A DNA stretch of 64,000 nt from Gonocerus acuteangulatus (Eukaryota; Arthropoda; Insecta; Hemiptera; Coreidae), in NCBI GenBank assembly GCA_946811695.1, contig OX328123.1, positions 116,955,746 to 117,019,745 of the forward strand, given 5' to 3'. The translations under genes and the position numbers were made by a program. The notes below the pieces were generated by a model, which had not been told where the DNA came from, did no database searches, and saw only the letters and a program-made list of their open reading frames with translations. Positions 1 to 11,572 of the stretch are shown here, piece after piece (the first letter of the stretch is position 1; every line of letters begins with the position of its first letter).

Positions 1-265
1 TTCTTTTTTTTTTACGTTAAGGAACCTATATAAGGCGTACATGCAAGCATATGGACTCGAAAATGTAAGCGTCCGATTAGTTCGCGCAAATTATGCTCTA
101 AAAACCATGTTCCAGTAAACGGATTCAGCTGGTTAATGAACTTGACCACCACTTGAAATGAGAAGAAAGATTTTTGTACCAAATGTAATCAAAATCAGAA
201 CATTTTGAGCCGATGAAGACCTTCTTAATAATTCAAACCCCCCTAAAAGAACTTAAACATTTGAA
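1..265 (+). repeat. F1-family repeat, 3' part of body
   Basis: This stretch matches the body of the larger F1 copies at 6.9, 29.6 and 40.8 kb. Shared landmarks in the same order are 'aaaatgtaagcg', a 'gctggttaa.gaacttgac' core and 'tttttgtaccaaatgtaatc'. The (TA)n block and the 3' module seen in the other copies are absent here, so this is a truncated copy. The window edge cuts its 5' side. Confidence 0.6.
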
Positions 266-735
266 TATAAACAGAAACTTTTCTTAGCGAGTGTTTACAT
301 TATAAATGGATTGTCCAAGGAAAATTTCAAATTTTTGTGTCGTGGTTCGGGATATATTACCTCGGATAGAAAAGGACGTAAACTCCATGGGAGACAAAAT
401 CACAGGTTATTTCCTCAAATTCAAGGACTGCCATCATAGTTGAAATTAACCTCAATTAAAAATAATACTATGAAATAGATAATGTAAGGTAACAGTTGTT
501 CTATATCGTCCTAGCAACGAATGCTGCCTAGGCTTGCCTGCTCTAACCAACTAAAACTTTAAACCCCTCTAAAAATACTTAAAAATTCGAATATCAAAAA
601 ATCCTTTCTTAGTGAGCGTCTACGTTCTATAGGGAGTGTCCAGGCAAAATTTCAAATTTTTCTGTCAAGCGGTTTGGGCTGGGCGATGATGAGGTCAGTG
701 AGGCAGTGAGTCAGTGAGTGGTATTTGACAAATAT
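230..735 (-). repeat. F3 dispersed repeat with internal direct repeat
   Basis: Two diverged direct copies lie at about 235-345 and 562-690; both carry 'ttcttag.gag', 'gtccaggcaaaattt' or a close variant, and 'aaatttcaaattttt'. Positions 420-555 match the reverse complement of about 36,725-36,890, including 'gagcaggca..cctaggca' and 'tttcaactatgatggca' on the other strand. The end at 690-720 is an imperfect 'gtcagtgag' iteration. It is non-coding and of unknown class. Confidence 0.5.
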
Positions 736-1850
736 ATAGTAGATACATTACCTAAAAGCAATATGTATGTAAGCATATTTGCAAATCACGTAGGTGACAA
801 GAGTCACATAAATTAGCTTATTTAATTCTCGTTGTTCTTGAATTCGTTTTTAATTTAGTTTCTTGTTCTTGACTGGAGAGATATTTTCCACCATGAGCTA
901 ATCGCTAAAGGTACGAAGCTCACAATACAATAAAAACAAAATCAATAAAAATAATAAAAAACCCTTGTTGGGGCGTCTTTTTTTTAAATCTTATATCACA
1001 AAAACATTGTTTGGTTTCGGGTAAATATGATCTTGTGCAGTATGTACAAGGTTTTTCCTCCGTAGGATAAATTAACTTGCTGTTCTGTGATTTGAAGCTC
1101 GGTAGCGTAATGTAAAACGGTAGCGTTCGTAAAACGGAACCCTGTGGGCTCAAATCTTTCTCTAGAGAGTTGATATTTCTACAAAATAGAGTGTTGAAAC
1201 ATTTCTAGTTAGTATAAACACAATTTCCTATATTGAAGGTCATAATCCAATAAAAATATAGACTTTAGGATTCCTTTTAACGCCTTTTATTATCGTAGAC
1301 AGGTCTTTAAAACACACCTACAAGGGTACTAACGATAAAAGAACCGTGAAAACTTAACGATTATGTCTGAAAGGAGGATTCGCTGCTGCAGTAAGATCCT
1401 TAAGTCGGCGTCACCTTGCTACGACCTCTAGCCTTTATTTCAAAATGCAAATATGCTAAATCCCGACCATTTCCCTTAAGCAGGAATAATACAACAAGTA
1501 CTATGTTTAAGCATTGCCTTATAAACTTAGAATATATTCTCCCAATTAGTTGAAGTAATAAGAACCAAGAGCTTTAGTGTCCATAAAACAGATTGTACCA
1601 TAAATATAAATTGAGAAAATCGGTGTTATACGCCATAGCCACTTTGAATATACCTCTTCCTGTAGATCAGCATCCTTTATGCCCAGTACTTGGGTAGGTG
1701 ACTGCGAGGTAAAATCAGGTTATAATTATTAAAGAGAGAAAACTGGAAAATAAATAAAATAAAATATTCTGTTAATTTAATGATGATTATACTAATAAAT
1801 GATTTTTTTTTTAAATTATTTTTTGCAACATATCAACTAAGGGGCTATTA
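736..1850. other. No gene recognised
   Basis: AT-rich unique-looking sequence. A 77-codon open frame on the minus strand (920-1153) has no recognisable domain and is rich in low-complexity residues. No RNA gene, terminal inverted repeat (TIR) or microsatellite of note is seen. Confidence 0.4.
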
Positions 1851-1852
1851 AC

Positions 1853-2145
1853 GCAGATCTTCGAACATGTTTGGCACCCGGGGCTGTTATACGAAATAAA
1901 CGCATACGCCCTCCCTTATACTTCCTAATCCTACAATCCTATCTATCAAACCTCTCCTTTCAAGTAAGATCTGGTTCCACATTGTCTAGTTTCCATCCCA
2001 TTTCCTTCGGAGCACAGCAGGGAAGTATTCTTGGTCCCCTCCTATACCTGGACACCGCAGACCTCCCTACCCATCCCACCACCCACTTAACCACCTACGC
2101 TGACGATACAGCCATTTTTCATTCCTCACCTGATCCTTTAACTTC
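1853..2145 (+). pseudogene. Jockey-type reverse transcriptase fragment
   Basis: A short piece of a Jockey-clade LINE ORF2. It carries the palm-domain motifs seen in the full element at 62.65-62.93 kb in the same order: a stretch around SYLSNLSFQVRSG, then QGSILGPLLY, then LTTYADDTAIFH. The YADD box supplies two of the catalytic aspartates of reverse transcriptase. Upstream of about 1871 the frame is broken, and the start of the matching region (FGTRGCYT for a former HPGLLY) is only readable in other frames. Nothing of the endonuclease, thumb or 3' tail is present. It is therefore an internal fragment, truncated on both sides and non-functional. The relationship to the 59.9 kb element is close enough to suggest the same or a sister family. 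Confidence 0.8.
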
Positions 2146-4100
2146 TGTGATCTATGGGAAGCGTTGTATTCAACGTGGCTATGCTAATAAGTAAATAAAA
2201 AATATCCTGTATGGTAGCTGTCTAAACGAAGCATTCCTTTAAAAATCAGAAGTTTAAAAGGGGATATATAAGGGGAAATGAAAATAGAGTAAGTGCAGCA
2301 ATGGCTTGCACAAAATAAATACATAAGAAGGTACTGTTCGCATTAGCCATAATGAAATAAAAAAAAAAAAAAAAGAATTAAAAAACTACCAAGTACTAAT
2401 GAATGTTTTCATAAAGAAGCAATACAAACAGGAATTGCTTTACTCCTAGAAAACATTTGTGATTTCACTAAATGAGTTACTAAGTAGACTAAATTATTAG
2501 TATTCATAAGTTTTAATGAATTTTAAATTTACACCCGTCTATCTTCTTTCGTAGAACCAGAATTTATTTTTTATTAAGAGTATTAAATATTTTCAGTTAC
2601 TGTGAGCGTCAATTTCTGCAAAAAGACTAATTAAAGGGAAATAATAGGCCTGAAATAACGGAGGGTTTATTACTCTAATTATTCTTTTAAAGGTTATATT
2701 CAACCGTGAAAAAGGAATTAATTCCTTAAAGTATGTCCAATATATTTGAAGATGCAAATTTTATTGACAAAATACAAGATTTATTGTCCATATCGTCCCT
2801 ACGAAGTCAAACTATCAAATATGAAAAATCTCGATACTTCGCTCTTGCTTAGTGGACGATACGACTTGTCACAAACTGTAGCAACACTAACCCATTTAGA
2901 AAATCCCAGAGATGCTTTAACCCCATATAGTATGGGATGGAGATGAAAACTTCTGCTACAGGTTCCCTGTGGGTGTCAAGATGCTCCAATCATCTTTAAT
3001 AGATTGAGTTAGTCTCCTAATAGTAAGAATATCCCTTCGAGCCCTTCTTACTACCTTAACTGGGGAATTCCACCAATTAGCATAATGCCCACTCAGAGCA
3101 CCCTCCCTACCTCAGTTACTTGGTGACACTTTTAGCAATAACACTCCTTCTGACTTTCATCTTCCAGACTTCAACTTATAACTTTAAGTATAATTTTGTA
3201 GTGGACTTAAGATATGTTTTTGATAATAATAAGTCAAGTTTCAACTTGCACTTGGAATAAGTGTACAGAAGAATTCTTGTACTTCTTCATAAATTGTAAG
3301 TTTTATGAAAAAACTACCCCCTCAAAAAAGTAACTTACATTTTATAATTGTTAAGGAATGAATTTTGAATGAATTTATTATTATTAGGTCGCACATTTTA
3401 TTTTATTATAAACAAATTTATATTAAGTGTAAGTTCTAATAATTTTTAAATATATTTTTCGTATTTGTTGTATTATTTTGTAAATGAATATATTTTTTTT
3501 TTAGTTATAATATGTAGTAAATTAAGTTAAGTACGATTGGGTCAGGGTTTGGTTAGGTTGTAAATAAATTTGTATTAATTTTGTTAACATCACGTTATTG
3601 TAGATTTGATATTAGTTATAAACAATTGGAATGTATTGTATCGAAAAAGAATAGAGAATTGGTTTCGTTCTATTTGGCTTTATTATGAAGTAAATGCATT
3701 ATTTGCAGTTCAAGTATTTTTTGCTTGAAAATGTTTTGTGCCGTACTTAGAATGAAAAAAAAAAAAAATACTCTGCCAATGGAAGAAGCAAAATCTCAAT
3801 AGAATACGTAGCTGAAGAATTTTGAGGCTGAAGTGGGATCACACAAATCTTGGATTTAAGTAATCCGGTTTAGGACATGGCTTTGGCACCAGGCAATCTA
3901 AAGTATTGTCAGACTAGAAAGAAAGAAATATCCCCAGATAAAAGGCTCAAGATACATTTCTATTTTGGTATTTATCAAATGTTCTGTGTCGATTTCCTTT
4001 CTTCCTAAACTTTTTTTTATCCTAAAACGTATCTCATTTTGTTATTATAAGGTATTTTCTGAAACTACTGCTCCTCCTTGAGTTATAATTTATCTTCTTC
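2146..4100. other. No gene recognised
   Basis: AT-rich sequence with a short A-tract near 2358-2374 and scattered homopolymers. A 66-codon frame at 2746-2946 (+) has no recognised domain. No TIRs or structural RNAs are seen. Confidence 0.4.
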
Positions 4101-4109
4101 TTATCGCCC

Positions 4110-4147
4110 TGAAGAATGCTTAAATTTCAAGCCGAAACGTCTGCACA
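4110..4147 (+). ncRNA. Hammerhead-like catalytic core motif
   Basis: The order 'ctgaaga', a small stem-loop (gctt/aagc around a 7-nt loop), then 'gaaac' fits the CUGANGA - stem II - GAAA core of hammerhead ribozymes, as found in the terminal repeats of Penelope-like elements. The flanking stems and the cleavage triplet were not established, so this is a motif match only. Related motifs lie at 34.71 and 58.33 kb. Confidence 0.35.
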
Positions 4148-4185
4148 ACAAAAACACATTTTAATAAAAAATAAAAATAAACATT

Positions 4186-4188
<3 letters not shown>

Positions 4189-4259
<71 letters not shown>

Positions 4260-4262
4260 TTT
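4189..4262. repeat. Poly-T tract
   Basis: About 70 nearly uninterrupted T residues with a single C. It follows directly after the hammerhead-like segment and an A-rich stretch. It could be the poly(A) tail of a minus-strand retroelement, but no body is recognisable beside it. Confidence 0.8.
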
Positions 4263-5690
4263 AGTGTAAATATAGTATACCCAAGTCTTTGGAACAGTGA
4301 TATGAAGTCAATTCCAAAGGAGCCTCTTGTAAATATAAATAAAATATTTTCCTATCTATCTAATTCCCAGTCAGCAGACCTTTTTTTTTTAACACTTGTC
4401 TAAAAAATGGTACGAAAATTGGCTGATATGACAAGGCACTATACTGTACAACACGGAAAAAAATATTGCAGACGGCCAATAAGAAATTGGCGTCATCAAA
4501 TCATTTTCTAATCTCTGTTGGGTTGTCACGCATATTTTCACTCAAATTACCGGTAACGTCATATGGAGACCTTTCTCGACATGGCATTCAGTGCAGATAC
4601 ATTTGATTGAAATTACGACACCACAAGCTCGACACTCTGGTTCTTGATTCCTTGACACCACAGGTAGGAATCAGTCAATCTTGTGTGGCCTATCCTGAGC
4701 CGTAGAAGGACCACCTCTGCTCTCCTATCTTCTACTATAGTCGTGGTCCTCTAAATCACAGGGTAAGCCTTAATCCATACTATGAAAAATTCGATCAGGC
4801 AGCAAAATTAGCTACTAATGAAGGATTTTACCAAGCACCACGGAATGATAATAAATATTATATTAAAAGTCAAATTGTGAAATTGTTCACTCTTTGCATA
4901 TCTAATCAGCTTATTGCATAATCTCTCCGCCCACTCATTATAATAAAAAGATACAAAAAATCCTGGGAACAATAAGAAAATGAAATTATTGGCCTCATGC
5001 TTCCGTTACTTCAGCGTCAGAATCTTTCCATTACGCGAGTGCTTTTAAACATTTACGGAAGCGAGTAATAGAATATACAGCTCTAAACTCAAACACTATC
5101 CCAACACGTTAACTGGCAACTTGAGTCAAATATTCACTAGAACAAAGCCTTTGTTTAATATCTTATTGTACACAAAGAACAAATGTTTCACTTGAATCTC
5201 CACAATGCGAATGCATATACAATGGAGGATAACTTTAAGGCTCTAATGACTCACAGCGCATTTAGGCAATATGGGTTAGAAAAGATGTCGACTTTAAGAT
5301 TAGCATTAAATATGAGGTAAACTTCTTTAAACAATGAATATTATGGTTAAAGCAGTAAAAAAAATTGTTTTCGGGCGGTATGCCCTTATACATAGTCCAA
5401 TATCGTAAAATCAGCACCGAAATGATGATTTCACCAATAACGCACTGTTCCATTGGCCATATTTTTGTTGTTAACAATTCCAGGATTTTTTTTTTTTTTA
5501 GCCGAAGCTCTTTGTGCTAAATTTATAAAAAAAAAAAAAAAAAGAAAAAAGAAAAAAGGGAACATTTTTATTTATACTAAAACTTACACTGAGGGTGAAC
5601 AAACTCAGAAAGAAGAGAGTTTTCTCCTGATAAGGTAGCAAAAAATACAGGCTTCTTTTTAATAAAACATATTTCCTACAACTTCGTATT
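4263..5690. other. No gene recognised
   Basis: AT-rich sequence with no convincing coding frame. Short T and A tracts at 5486-5499 and 5527-5556 account for the lysine-rich frame there. No repeat family recognised elsewhere in this window was found in it. Confidence 0.4.
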
Positions 5691-5691
5691 T

Positions 5692-5719
5692 TCTATGAAA
5701 TCTAAATATATATATTTAG

Positions 5720-5792
<73 letters not shown>
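5692..5792. repeat. AT palindrome running into (TA)n
   Basis: A perfect palindrome (tatgaaatctaaatata and its reverse complement) at about 5692-5728 continues directly into a (TA)n microsatellite ending near 5792. It may extrude as a hairpin. No associated repeat body is identified. Confidence 0.8.
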
Positions 5793-5795
<3 letters not shown>

Positions 5796-5850
5796 TCAAT
5801 AAACTCATTAATTTTTTCTAATTTTAAATTTTGTTGATTATTCATTTATT

Positions 5851-5950
5851 CTTTTTTTTTTTTTTTTTTTTTTACGGCGCGTCTACTTCTAGGTCATTAT
5901 CGCCGACATCCAGGGTGCAGCGAGGAATTTTCCCAGCGAGCCGTTTATTC
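5851..5950 (-). repeat. S2 SINE, 3' body and poly(A) tail
   Basis: Read on the minus strand, the body has 'ggctcgctggga', 'gctgcaccctgg', 'gacctagaagtagacgcgcc' and then about 20 A residues. The same body occurs at 19,656-19,725 (-) and 34,965-35,098 (+), where the tRNA-like head is present. This copy is 5'-truncated and lacks the head. Confidence 0.75.
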
Positions 5951-6189
5951 TTTATTATTCATGTTTTTGTTTTACTTCATTTTTATATTCTGTTCTTTTG
6001 TTAAGTTTTCTCCATTTCTTGTATTTTGTATAGTTTTTTTATTTGCAAACTTTTAAATTTTAACTAAAACTAATAATATGTTTAAAAAACAAAATATGTT
6101 AATATACAAATGCAAGTGATATGCTGTTTATTGCATGAGACTTGCAGACAAAAATAAACTCTCTACTTGCAGGGTTACTGAAAGGAGGA

Positions 6190-6193
<4 letters not shown>

Positions 6194-6272
<79 letters not shown>

Positions 6273-6303
6273 TATGTATGTATATATATATATATATATA
6301 TAT
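6194..6303. repeat. (TA)n microsatellite with TATG interruptions
   Basis: About 110 bp of alternating TA with a few 'tatg' interruptions. Poly-(Ile-Tyr) open frames on both strands here are artefacts of the repeat. It ends beside the MITE at 6310. Confidence 0.9.
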
Positions 6304-6309
6304 ACTATA

Positions 6310-6542
6310 TGAGGTGTTGCGGATACGAAGGACGAACAAAGGTAGTTTTGAAAAAATGCCTTTGAATATTTTTTCCATAAGGGCAAACTCCATTAGAGTA
6401 TATTCAAAACATTTGTTCGTCTTGGGACGTAGCATAGTATGTTTATTCATTTTGGTATATTAATACAAAAATTACATAATAATTGACCAGGAATTAGTGT
6501 GAACTTGATGATGAGTTCGCCCTTCGTATCCGCAACGCCTCA
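6310..6542. mobile_element. Small TA-site MITE with ~30-bp TIRs
   Basis: The left end 'tgaggtgttgcggatacg' is matched by the inverted right end 'cgtatccgcaacgcctca', with further pairing inward (gaaggacgaac / gttcgcccttc). The element is flanked by TA on both sides (6308-6309 and 6543-6544), the target duplication of Tc1/mariner-type elements. It is 233 bp long with no coding capacity. Confidence 0.8.
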
Positions 6543-6899
6543 TATGTACAAGTGTATTTTCCTTCTCCAGCAGGCTCAAATGAGCCAATTTTGATGAAAC
6601 TTAACAAAAAAAAAAAAGTACGATTGATTTGAAAGGTCTATTTCTTTAACTAGCAGTATCCGCCTACCGGAGCGCTATTATTTCAGTAAAAAAATCAGTT
6701 TTGCTGTCTCATCCGTGATATTAGGACAGCTTTCCTGAAGTTGACGGTAATTAAATTTTCCTTTTATAGAGACCGAGGAAAAAACTTTTGAAGACAGCAG
6801 CTATAAAATCTTACTATCGTAAAAACTTGTGACCTACATTCTTTACATACGCCAAACTTCATAGTTTATCAAAACTATATAATCAGAAAATAATTATAA
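6543..6899. other. No gene recognised
   Basis: Non-coding AT-rich sequence between the MITE and the F1 copy. Nothing identifiable was seen. Confidence 0.4.
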
Positions 6900-7906
6900 A
6901 AATAAAACAGTCCGACTCTTAGGAACTGCGTCATCTTCAAGTACGGTGCAATTCATATCCCTAGTGCCATTAGTAAAGGAATCGAAGCATTTATTGATAG
7001 GTTTTGATCGTTCCTGAAAAATATACTATGAAATGATACTAAGCGTAATCAGTAAATCTTCTTTCTCAATGTTCGCTTTTGGAAACACTGTAACAATGTT
7101 CCTCATTTTCTTATCTAGTTTTACTAAAATACTCATTTTACAGTTAATTGAAATGTTGATTAAAAAGAAAAAAAAACGACTAATTAAAAAGTTAGGTTAA
7201 CAGGGACAAACTCTCCTTGACATGAACGAAACTAACAATTTCGACGTTTTAAGCATTTATTTATCCTATTGACATGACATATAAATATTGCATCAGAACA
7301 TTTTTTGTAAACAATTGTGTAAGTTTTCGAATGGTTACCTTGCTCTTATAACGATCTCTTATCTGTTTTCGAGATATTTTATATATGCAACCTGCATCCG
7401 TTTTCATGTCTATCAATAACATTTATTTTTCTAATGCTTCCTTGAAAGCCAAACATGTAGAAGAAGTTTCTACTGAATCGATTCTGAATACCAAAACAGA
7501 AATTTTTGTTGGAAGAGTTCTTGTATTAATCTTTCTCGTAAATTGCTACAGATATTGCTTTAAAATTGGTTTTGTAAGACTTCCCACCGGAAAATGTAAG
7601 CGTTACGATTTATTTATTTGTTTATTCACGGAGCTTCCCAGCGGCAAGGTTTGCTCACATAAAAATAATCAATAAAAACTGTATGAAGGGTAAAGAAAAT
7701 AAATTCAGTTTATTCAATTTCTGAAGAAAAAAAAATAATAAATAAAAAAAGATAATAAAAAAAAATACACAAAATAAAAAATTCCAAAAACCATGTTCCG
7801 AAAGACGGATTCTGCTGGTTAACGAACTTTTAAATCAGACAAAATATTTTTGTACTAAATATCATCATAATCGGACCATTTATGATATGATGGGAGAGCA
7901 AACAGA

Positions 7907-7975
<69 letters not shown>

Positions 7976-8125
7976 TTGAACCACCAATCGATAATAATGA
8001 TGATACCAATAATGATGTTCGTGATCAATGAGATCTGAAACGTAAAATTTTCAAGTCTGCACTCCCGGATTGCGACATGAGGTCAACCTCATAAGCGAGT
8101 TTCCTTCCTACGAAGGATAGTCCTC
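6900..8125 (+). repeat. F1-family repeat, near-complete copy with (TA)n
   Basis: Order of parts: 5' end 'cagtccgactcttaggaactgcgtcatct', a 'ggttaggttaacagg' segment near 7190, 'gtaagcgttacgatt' near 7597, the 'gctggttaacgaactt' core at 7814, the (TA)n at 7912-7970, then a 3' module starting 'tttgaaccacc' and including 'cactcccggattg' and 'tttccttcctacgaagg'. Copies at 29,618-30,750 and 40,845-42,975 have the same order. Class is unknown; it is non-coding, and the 96-codon frame inside it is not a gene. Confidence 0.75.
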
Positions 8126-8238
8126 ACGCAAACGTAGAGTAGCATTTAGGCACAATGTAAAACTAATATGGTTAAAATTAAACAGATAAAACATGTAAAA
8201 TGTCTTGTTTTACCATTCAATAAAAAAAGTTAACTTAC

Positions 8239-8447
8239 ATCGACATGTATGCCATCGAAGGGGAAGATCTTAGTGACAGGAGTCTCGTTAGGTGAATACC
8301 TGTAGAATTCTCTGGAGCCCCGATACCACTTGACGGCGTAGAGATGTGCTCCATCTAGGAGGTAGTTACAAAGCAGTGTCGCTTTACCGCCTCTCTCCAC
8401 TTCCGGCGGCTCGATCTCCAAGCTGATTCCTTTCAAGCAACCGCCAC
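8239..8447 (-). CDS. beat: Beaten path (Beat)-like first Ig-domain exon
   Basis: One internal exon of a Beat-family gene; these secreted or membrane-anchored immunoglobulin proteins act in motor-axon guidance and bind Sidestep-family partners. The roughly 69 encoded residues run from GGCLKGISLEIE to FDGIHVD. They show the family signature: a B-strand cysteine in LLCNY, the VKWYRG tryptophan, REFYRYSPNE and KIFPF. On the minus strand the exon is preceded by an acceptor ending in 'caacag' and followed by the donor 'gtaagt', giving 209 nt. It starts inside a codon (phase 1 intron, usual for Ig exons) and ends after a whole codon (GAT). Signal-peptide and second-Ig exons were not found in the window, so the flanking introns exceed 8 kb downstream and probably far more upstream. 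The reading frame is intact, so this is likely a live gene. The paralogue cannot be assigned. Confidence 0.9.
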
Positions 8448-8452
8448 CTGTT

Positions 8453-8612
8453 GACAAGATTCATTAGTGAGGGAGGGAAGGTAAAAATGATCTACACAAG
8501 GTTAGTAAGAAGCAGTCGTCAAAACAGAACATTAGCTCGGATAATCATTATTCCAAAAATATTATATTAGATAAACATTGCTGTTTTGTAAGATATGCCA
8601 TTCTATAAAGAT
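8453..8612 (-). repeat. Degenerate intronic tandem repeat, unit 1
   Basis: It carries 'attcattagtgagggagg', 'aaggttagtaag', 'gaacattagctcgga' and 'aaacattgctg.tttgtaag'. Diverged versions of the same block recur at about 9,717-9,830, 9,956-10,060, 10,060-10,230, 10,275-10,430 and 10,430-10,590. Unit 1 begins within a few bases of the beat-like exon's acceptor site. Confidence 0.6.
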
Positions 8613-8774
8613 ACATGGCCACTTGGCAGAAATCAGCAGTGAGTGTGGTTAAATTCCCCGAATTTAATGTTATCTATAGTCCGCCCTTAAACAAAAAAAC
8701 CTGAAGGGGCCTGGTCGGAGGGAAACTACACCTTCCCACAAATGGGCTGGTGGCAACGCGTGCCCACTACCCGG

Positions 8775-8960
8775 TTCTTTTGTTTGCGGGTAGAACATAC
8801 TATTAATGGTATGGTAAACATGATGTAAAGAAACTACGCAAGAATAAACATAGTAGCTCATGGCCGCACCCAAATTGAATAAACCGGTTCCCGTTGATCA
8901 CCGATGTTAAGCAACGATTGGCGTGGCAAATACCTGAATGGGTACTTAGTAGGGGGTTCA
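8775..8960 (+). mobile_element. 5S rRNA-headed SINE copy A
   Basis: Positions 8866-8960 resemble arthropod 5S rRNA ('ccggttcccgttgatcacc', 'gttaagcaacg', 'acctgaatggg'). About 90 bp in front (from 'ttttgtttgcgggt') is shared with copy B at 9,337. The copy runs straight into a (TA)n at 8961. It is diverged from 5S and cannot be a working rRNA gene. Confidence 0.7.
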
Positions 8961-8996
8961 TATATATATATATATATATACAAAATTTTGTATATC

Positions 8997-9045
<49 letters not shown>

Positions 9046-9330
9046 GAAATTACGCATTAGAAACGTAAAATTACCTATGTTTAACACATTAGAGGCTGAA
9101 ATATCCTGGCATTAAATATCAGCTTGAACACATTTTAACACCAAGTACAAAGCTTAAAAAATTAGGCCCAGAGTTTAAATAGATTAATATGAGTGGGGTT
9201 TAACTCTAAATACCTAATTAGAAATTATTATGTACGTAAAGTTCTATTTTTTGTTCTCTTGGCGAATTCGGTTGCTTATTAATCTGTATTTACATACTGT
9301 ATTTAAAAAATAATATTACTTTCATTATTT
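8961..9330. repeat. (TA)n plus F4 module, copy 1
   Basis: TA arrays at 8961-8980 and 9001-9044 are followed by a module starting 'acgaaattacgcattag' and including 'gaggctgaaatatcctgg', 'tacctaattagaaatta' and 'gttctattttttgttctc'. The same module follows the (TA)n at 10,903 (copy 2, 10,995-11,265). Non-coding. Confidence 0.75.
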
Positions 9331-9336
9331 TTTTTC

Positions 9337-9590
9337 TTTTGTTTGCGGGTGGACCATATTATTAAAGGTATGGTAAACATGATGTAAACAAACTTAGCAA
9401 GAATAAACACAGTAGCTCATGGCTGCAGCCAAGTTGAATTCACCGGTTCCCGTTGATCTGCAATGTTAAGCAACGTTGGACGTGGTCAGTACCTGAATGG
9501 GAAAAAATTAACTTAGTAGGGTGGTTCCTGTGGCTAACGCTTTGTATTCTTATGGGGGAGATGTGGGTTCGAGTCCCGCCTGTAGCAGGA
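9337..9590 (+). mobile_element. SINE copy B with 5S-like and tRNA-like heads
   Basis: It repeats copy A from 'ttcttttgtttgcggg' through the 5S-like segment (9,428-9,500). It then continues into 'gtggctaacgctttg' and a clear pol III B box in 'tgggttcgagtcccgcc' (about 9,567-9,583). The order 5S-like then tRNA-like suggests a composite pol III promoter. No body or tail is obvious beyond 9,600. Confidence 0.65.
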
Positions 9591-9825
9591 TGTTTTTTCT
9601 GTATCAGGGCCCGTTGAAAAGATTCGTTGCTACACTAGGGACGTTTAGGAACAGTGGCAGCCTATCATTAGCTATAATAAACTATATTATCCAAAATACG
9701 TAATAAAGTATTAATTACTGGTTTGTAAGAAATTCAATGCACTTATTCTGTTCATTAGTGAATTCATTAGTGAGGGAGGTCAGGTTCATGTAATGTAATA
9801 AAAAGCTAGTATAAAAGGTATGGTC

Positions 9826-9955
9826 AGTTTTATTTTTATTTTAACGTCCATTATTATTAACTACGAAGTTTTGGACGGGTTATCTATAGGTTACCACCCT
9901 TTTCTAGCCAGGATAGGGCTGATGCCTTTTCTTTTTTCCAAAGAAAAGCCACCAC
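9826..9955 (-). mobile_element. S1 SINE body
   Basis: On the minus strand it reads 'cttttctttggaaaaaagaaaaggcatcagccctatcctgg...', then 'gggtggtaacctatagata', 'acccgtccaaaac' and a tail with 'aaaataaaaataaaa'. The same body is attached to a tRNA-like head at 44.05 and 59.4 kb and to a 5S head at 23.7 kb. The copy interrupts unit 2 of the intronic tandem repeat. Confidence 0.75.
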
Positions 9956-10229
9956 TCAATAGATTGGAAAACGTGATCCAAAATATATAATACAGTTTAA
10001 ACATTGCTGGATTGAAAGAAATGGAATTCTTTAGAGGCACAAATTATGTTGGGAGAATTCATTACTGAAGGAGTCTAAGTTCATCGGATGTAATTATAGC
10101 AAGTACTAAAGATATTGTAAACATGATCTTAGCTTGGTAAACATATAGACAATTAGCTTGGAAAATCATGATAAAAAAAATGTAATATAGTTTAAAATTT
10201 ACTTGTTTGTAGGAAATTCTGTTATATAA

Positions 10230-10265
<36 letters not shown>

Positions 10266-10600
10266 GTAAGAGAATTCATAAGTGCGTGAGGCTCGTCGGG
10301 TGTAATATTAGCCTAAAATACAATATAAAGAAAGTTAGTATGAATAACATATCATAATCAGAATATTACCTTGGAGAACAAGATATAAACAATTTCTTAT
10401 ATTTTAAATTTCATTCTGAAAAAGTTCGTATTGTGGTGGGAGAATTCATAAGTGAGAAATTTTGCAAAAAAAAATATATCATCATCAGAATATTAGTCAG
10501 GATGAACATATCCCAAAATATGTTATTTAGTTGATAAAATACCATTACAGGTTTATAAAACATTAAATACATATTTATAAAAAAATATCACTCTAAAAAA
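9956..10600 (-). repeat. Degenerate intronic tandem repeat, units 2-5
   Basis: Successive blocks start with 'gagaattcat.a.tg' near 10,050, 10,270 and 10,437. Each is followed by variants of 'catcggatgtaat', 'agtataaagaaagttag', 'atcagaatatta' and 'tttgtagga'. A 34-base T tract (10,231-10,264) interrupts unit 3/4. Divergence is high, so the array is old. Confidence 0.55.
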
Positions 10601-11265
<665 letters not shown>

Positions 11266-11570
11266 TGTTTTTTTAGGTTTTTGTGTTTTAAGTACAGGTC
11301 GCTAGTTGTAGCAATATTATTTGTTTGTCTACTAGTTTGGTCTGGACGTTTCCACCCGCATTTTTAATATCCCCTGCATGATTGAATGTGAAGCAATAAT
11401 AAGTTAATTGAATATGAATTAGTCGTTTTATGAGATTTTGATGAAAATCGTAAGCATTGAAATTAGAACGTGCTCTCATTTAAAATCTACAAGATAAATG
11501 TATTTATTAAAAAAAATACTCGAAACCTTTAATAGTCAAGTATTTTTTTGACCATAAATACAGCTATATA
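11266..11570. other. No gene recognised
   Basis: Short interval with a 63-codon open frame on the minus strand that has no recognised domain. Confidence 0.4.
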
Positions 11571-11572
11571 TA

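Noticed and set aside
6099..6386. Open frames of poly-(Ile-Tyr) across TA microsatellites (also near 8.9, 21.2, 30.5, 42.4, 45.9 and 48.0 kb)
   Set aside because: Alternating TA or TG arrays are open in most frames; there is no protein-like sequence outside the array.
7385..7675. 96-codon plus-strand frame
   Set aside because: It lies inside an F1 repeat; the equivalent position in the other F1 copies is not open.
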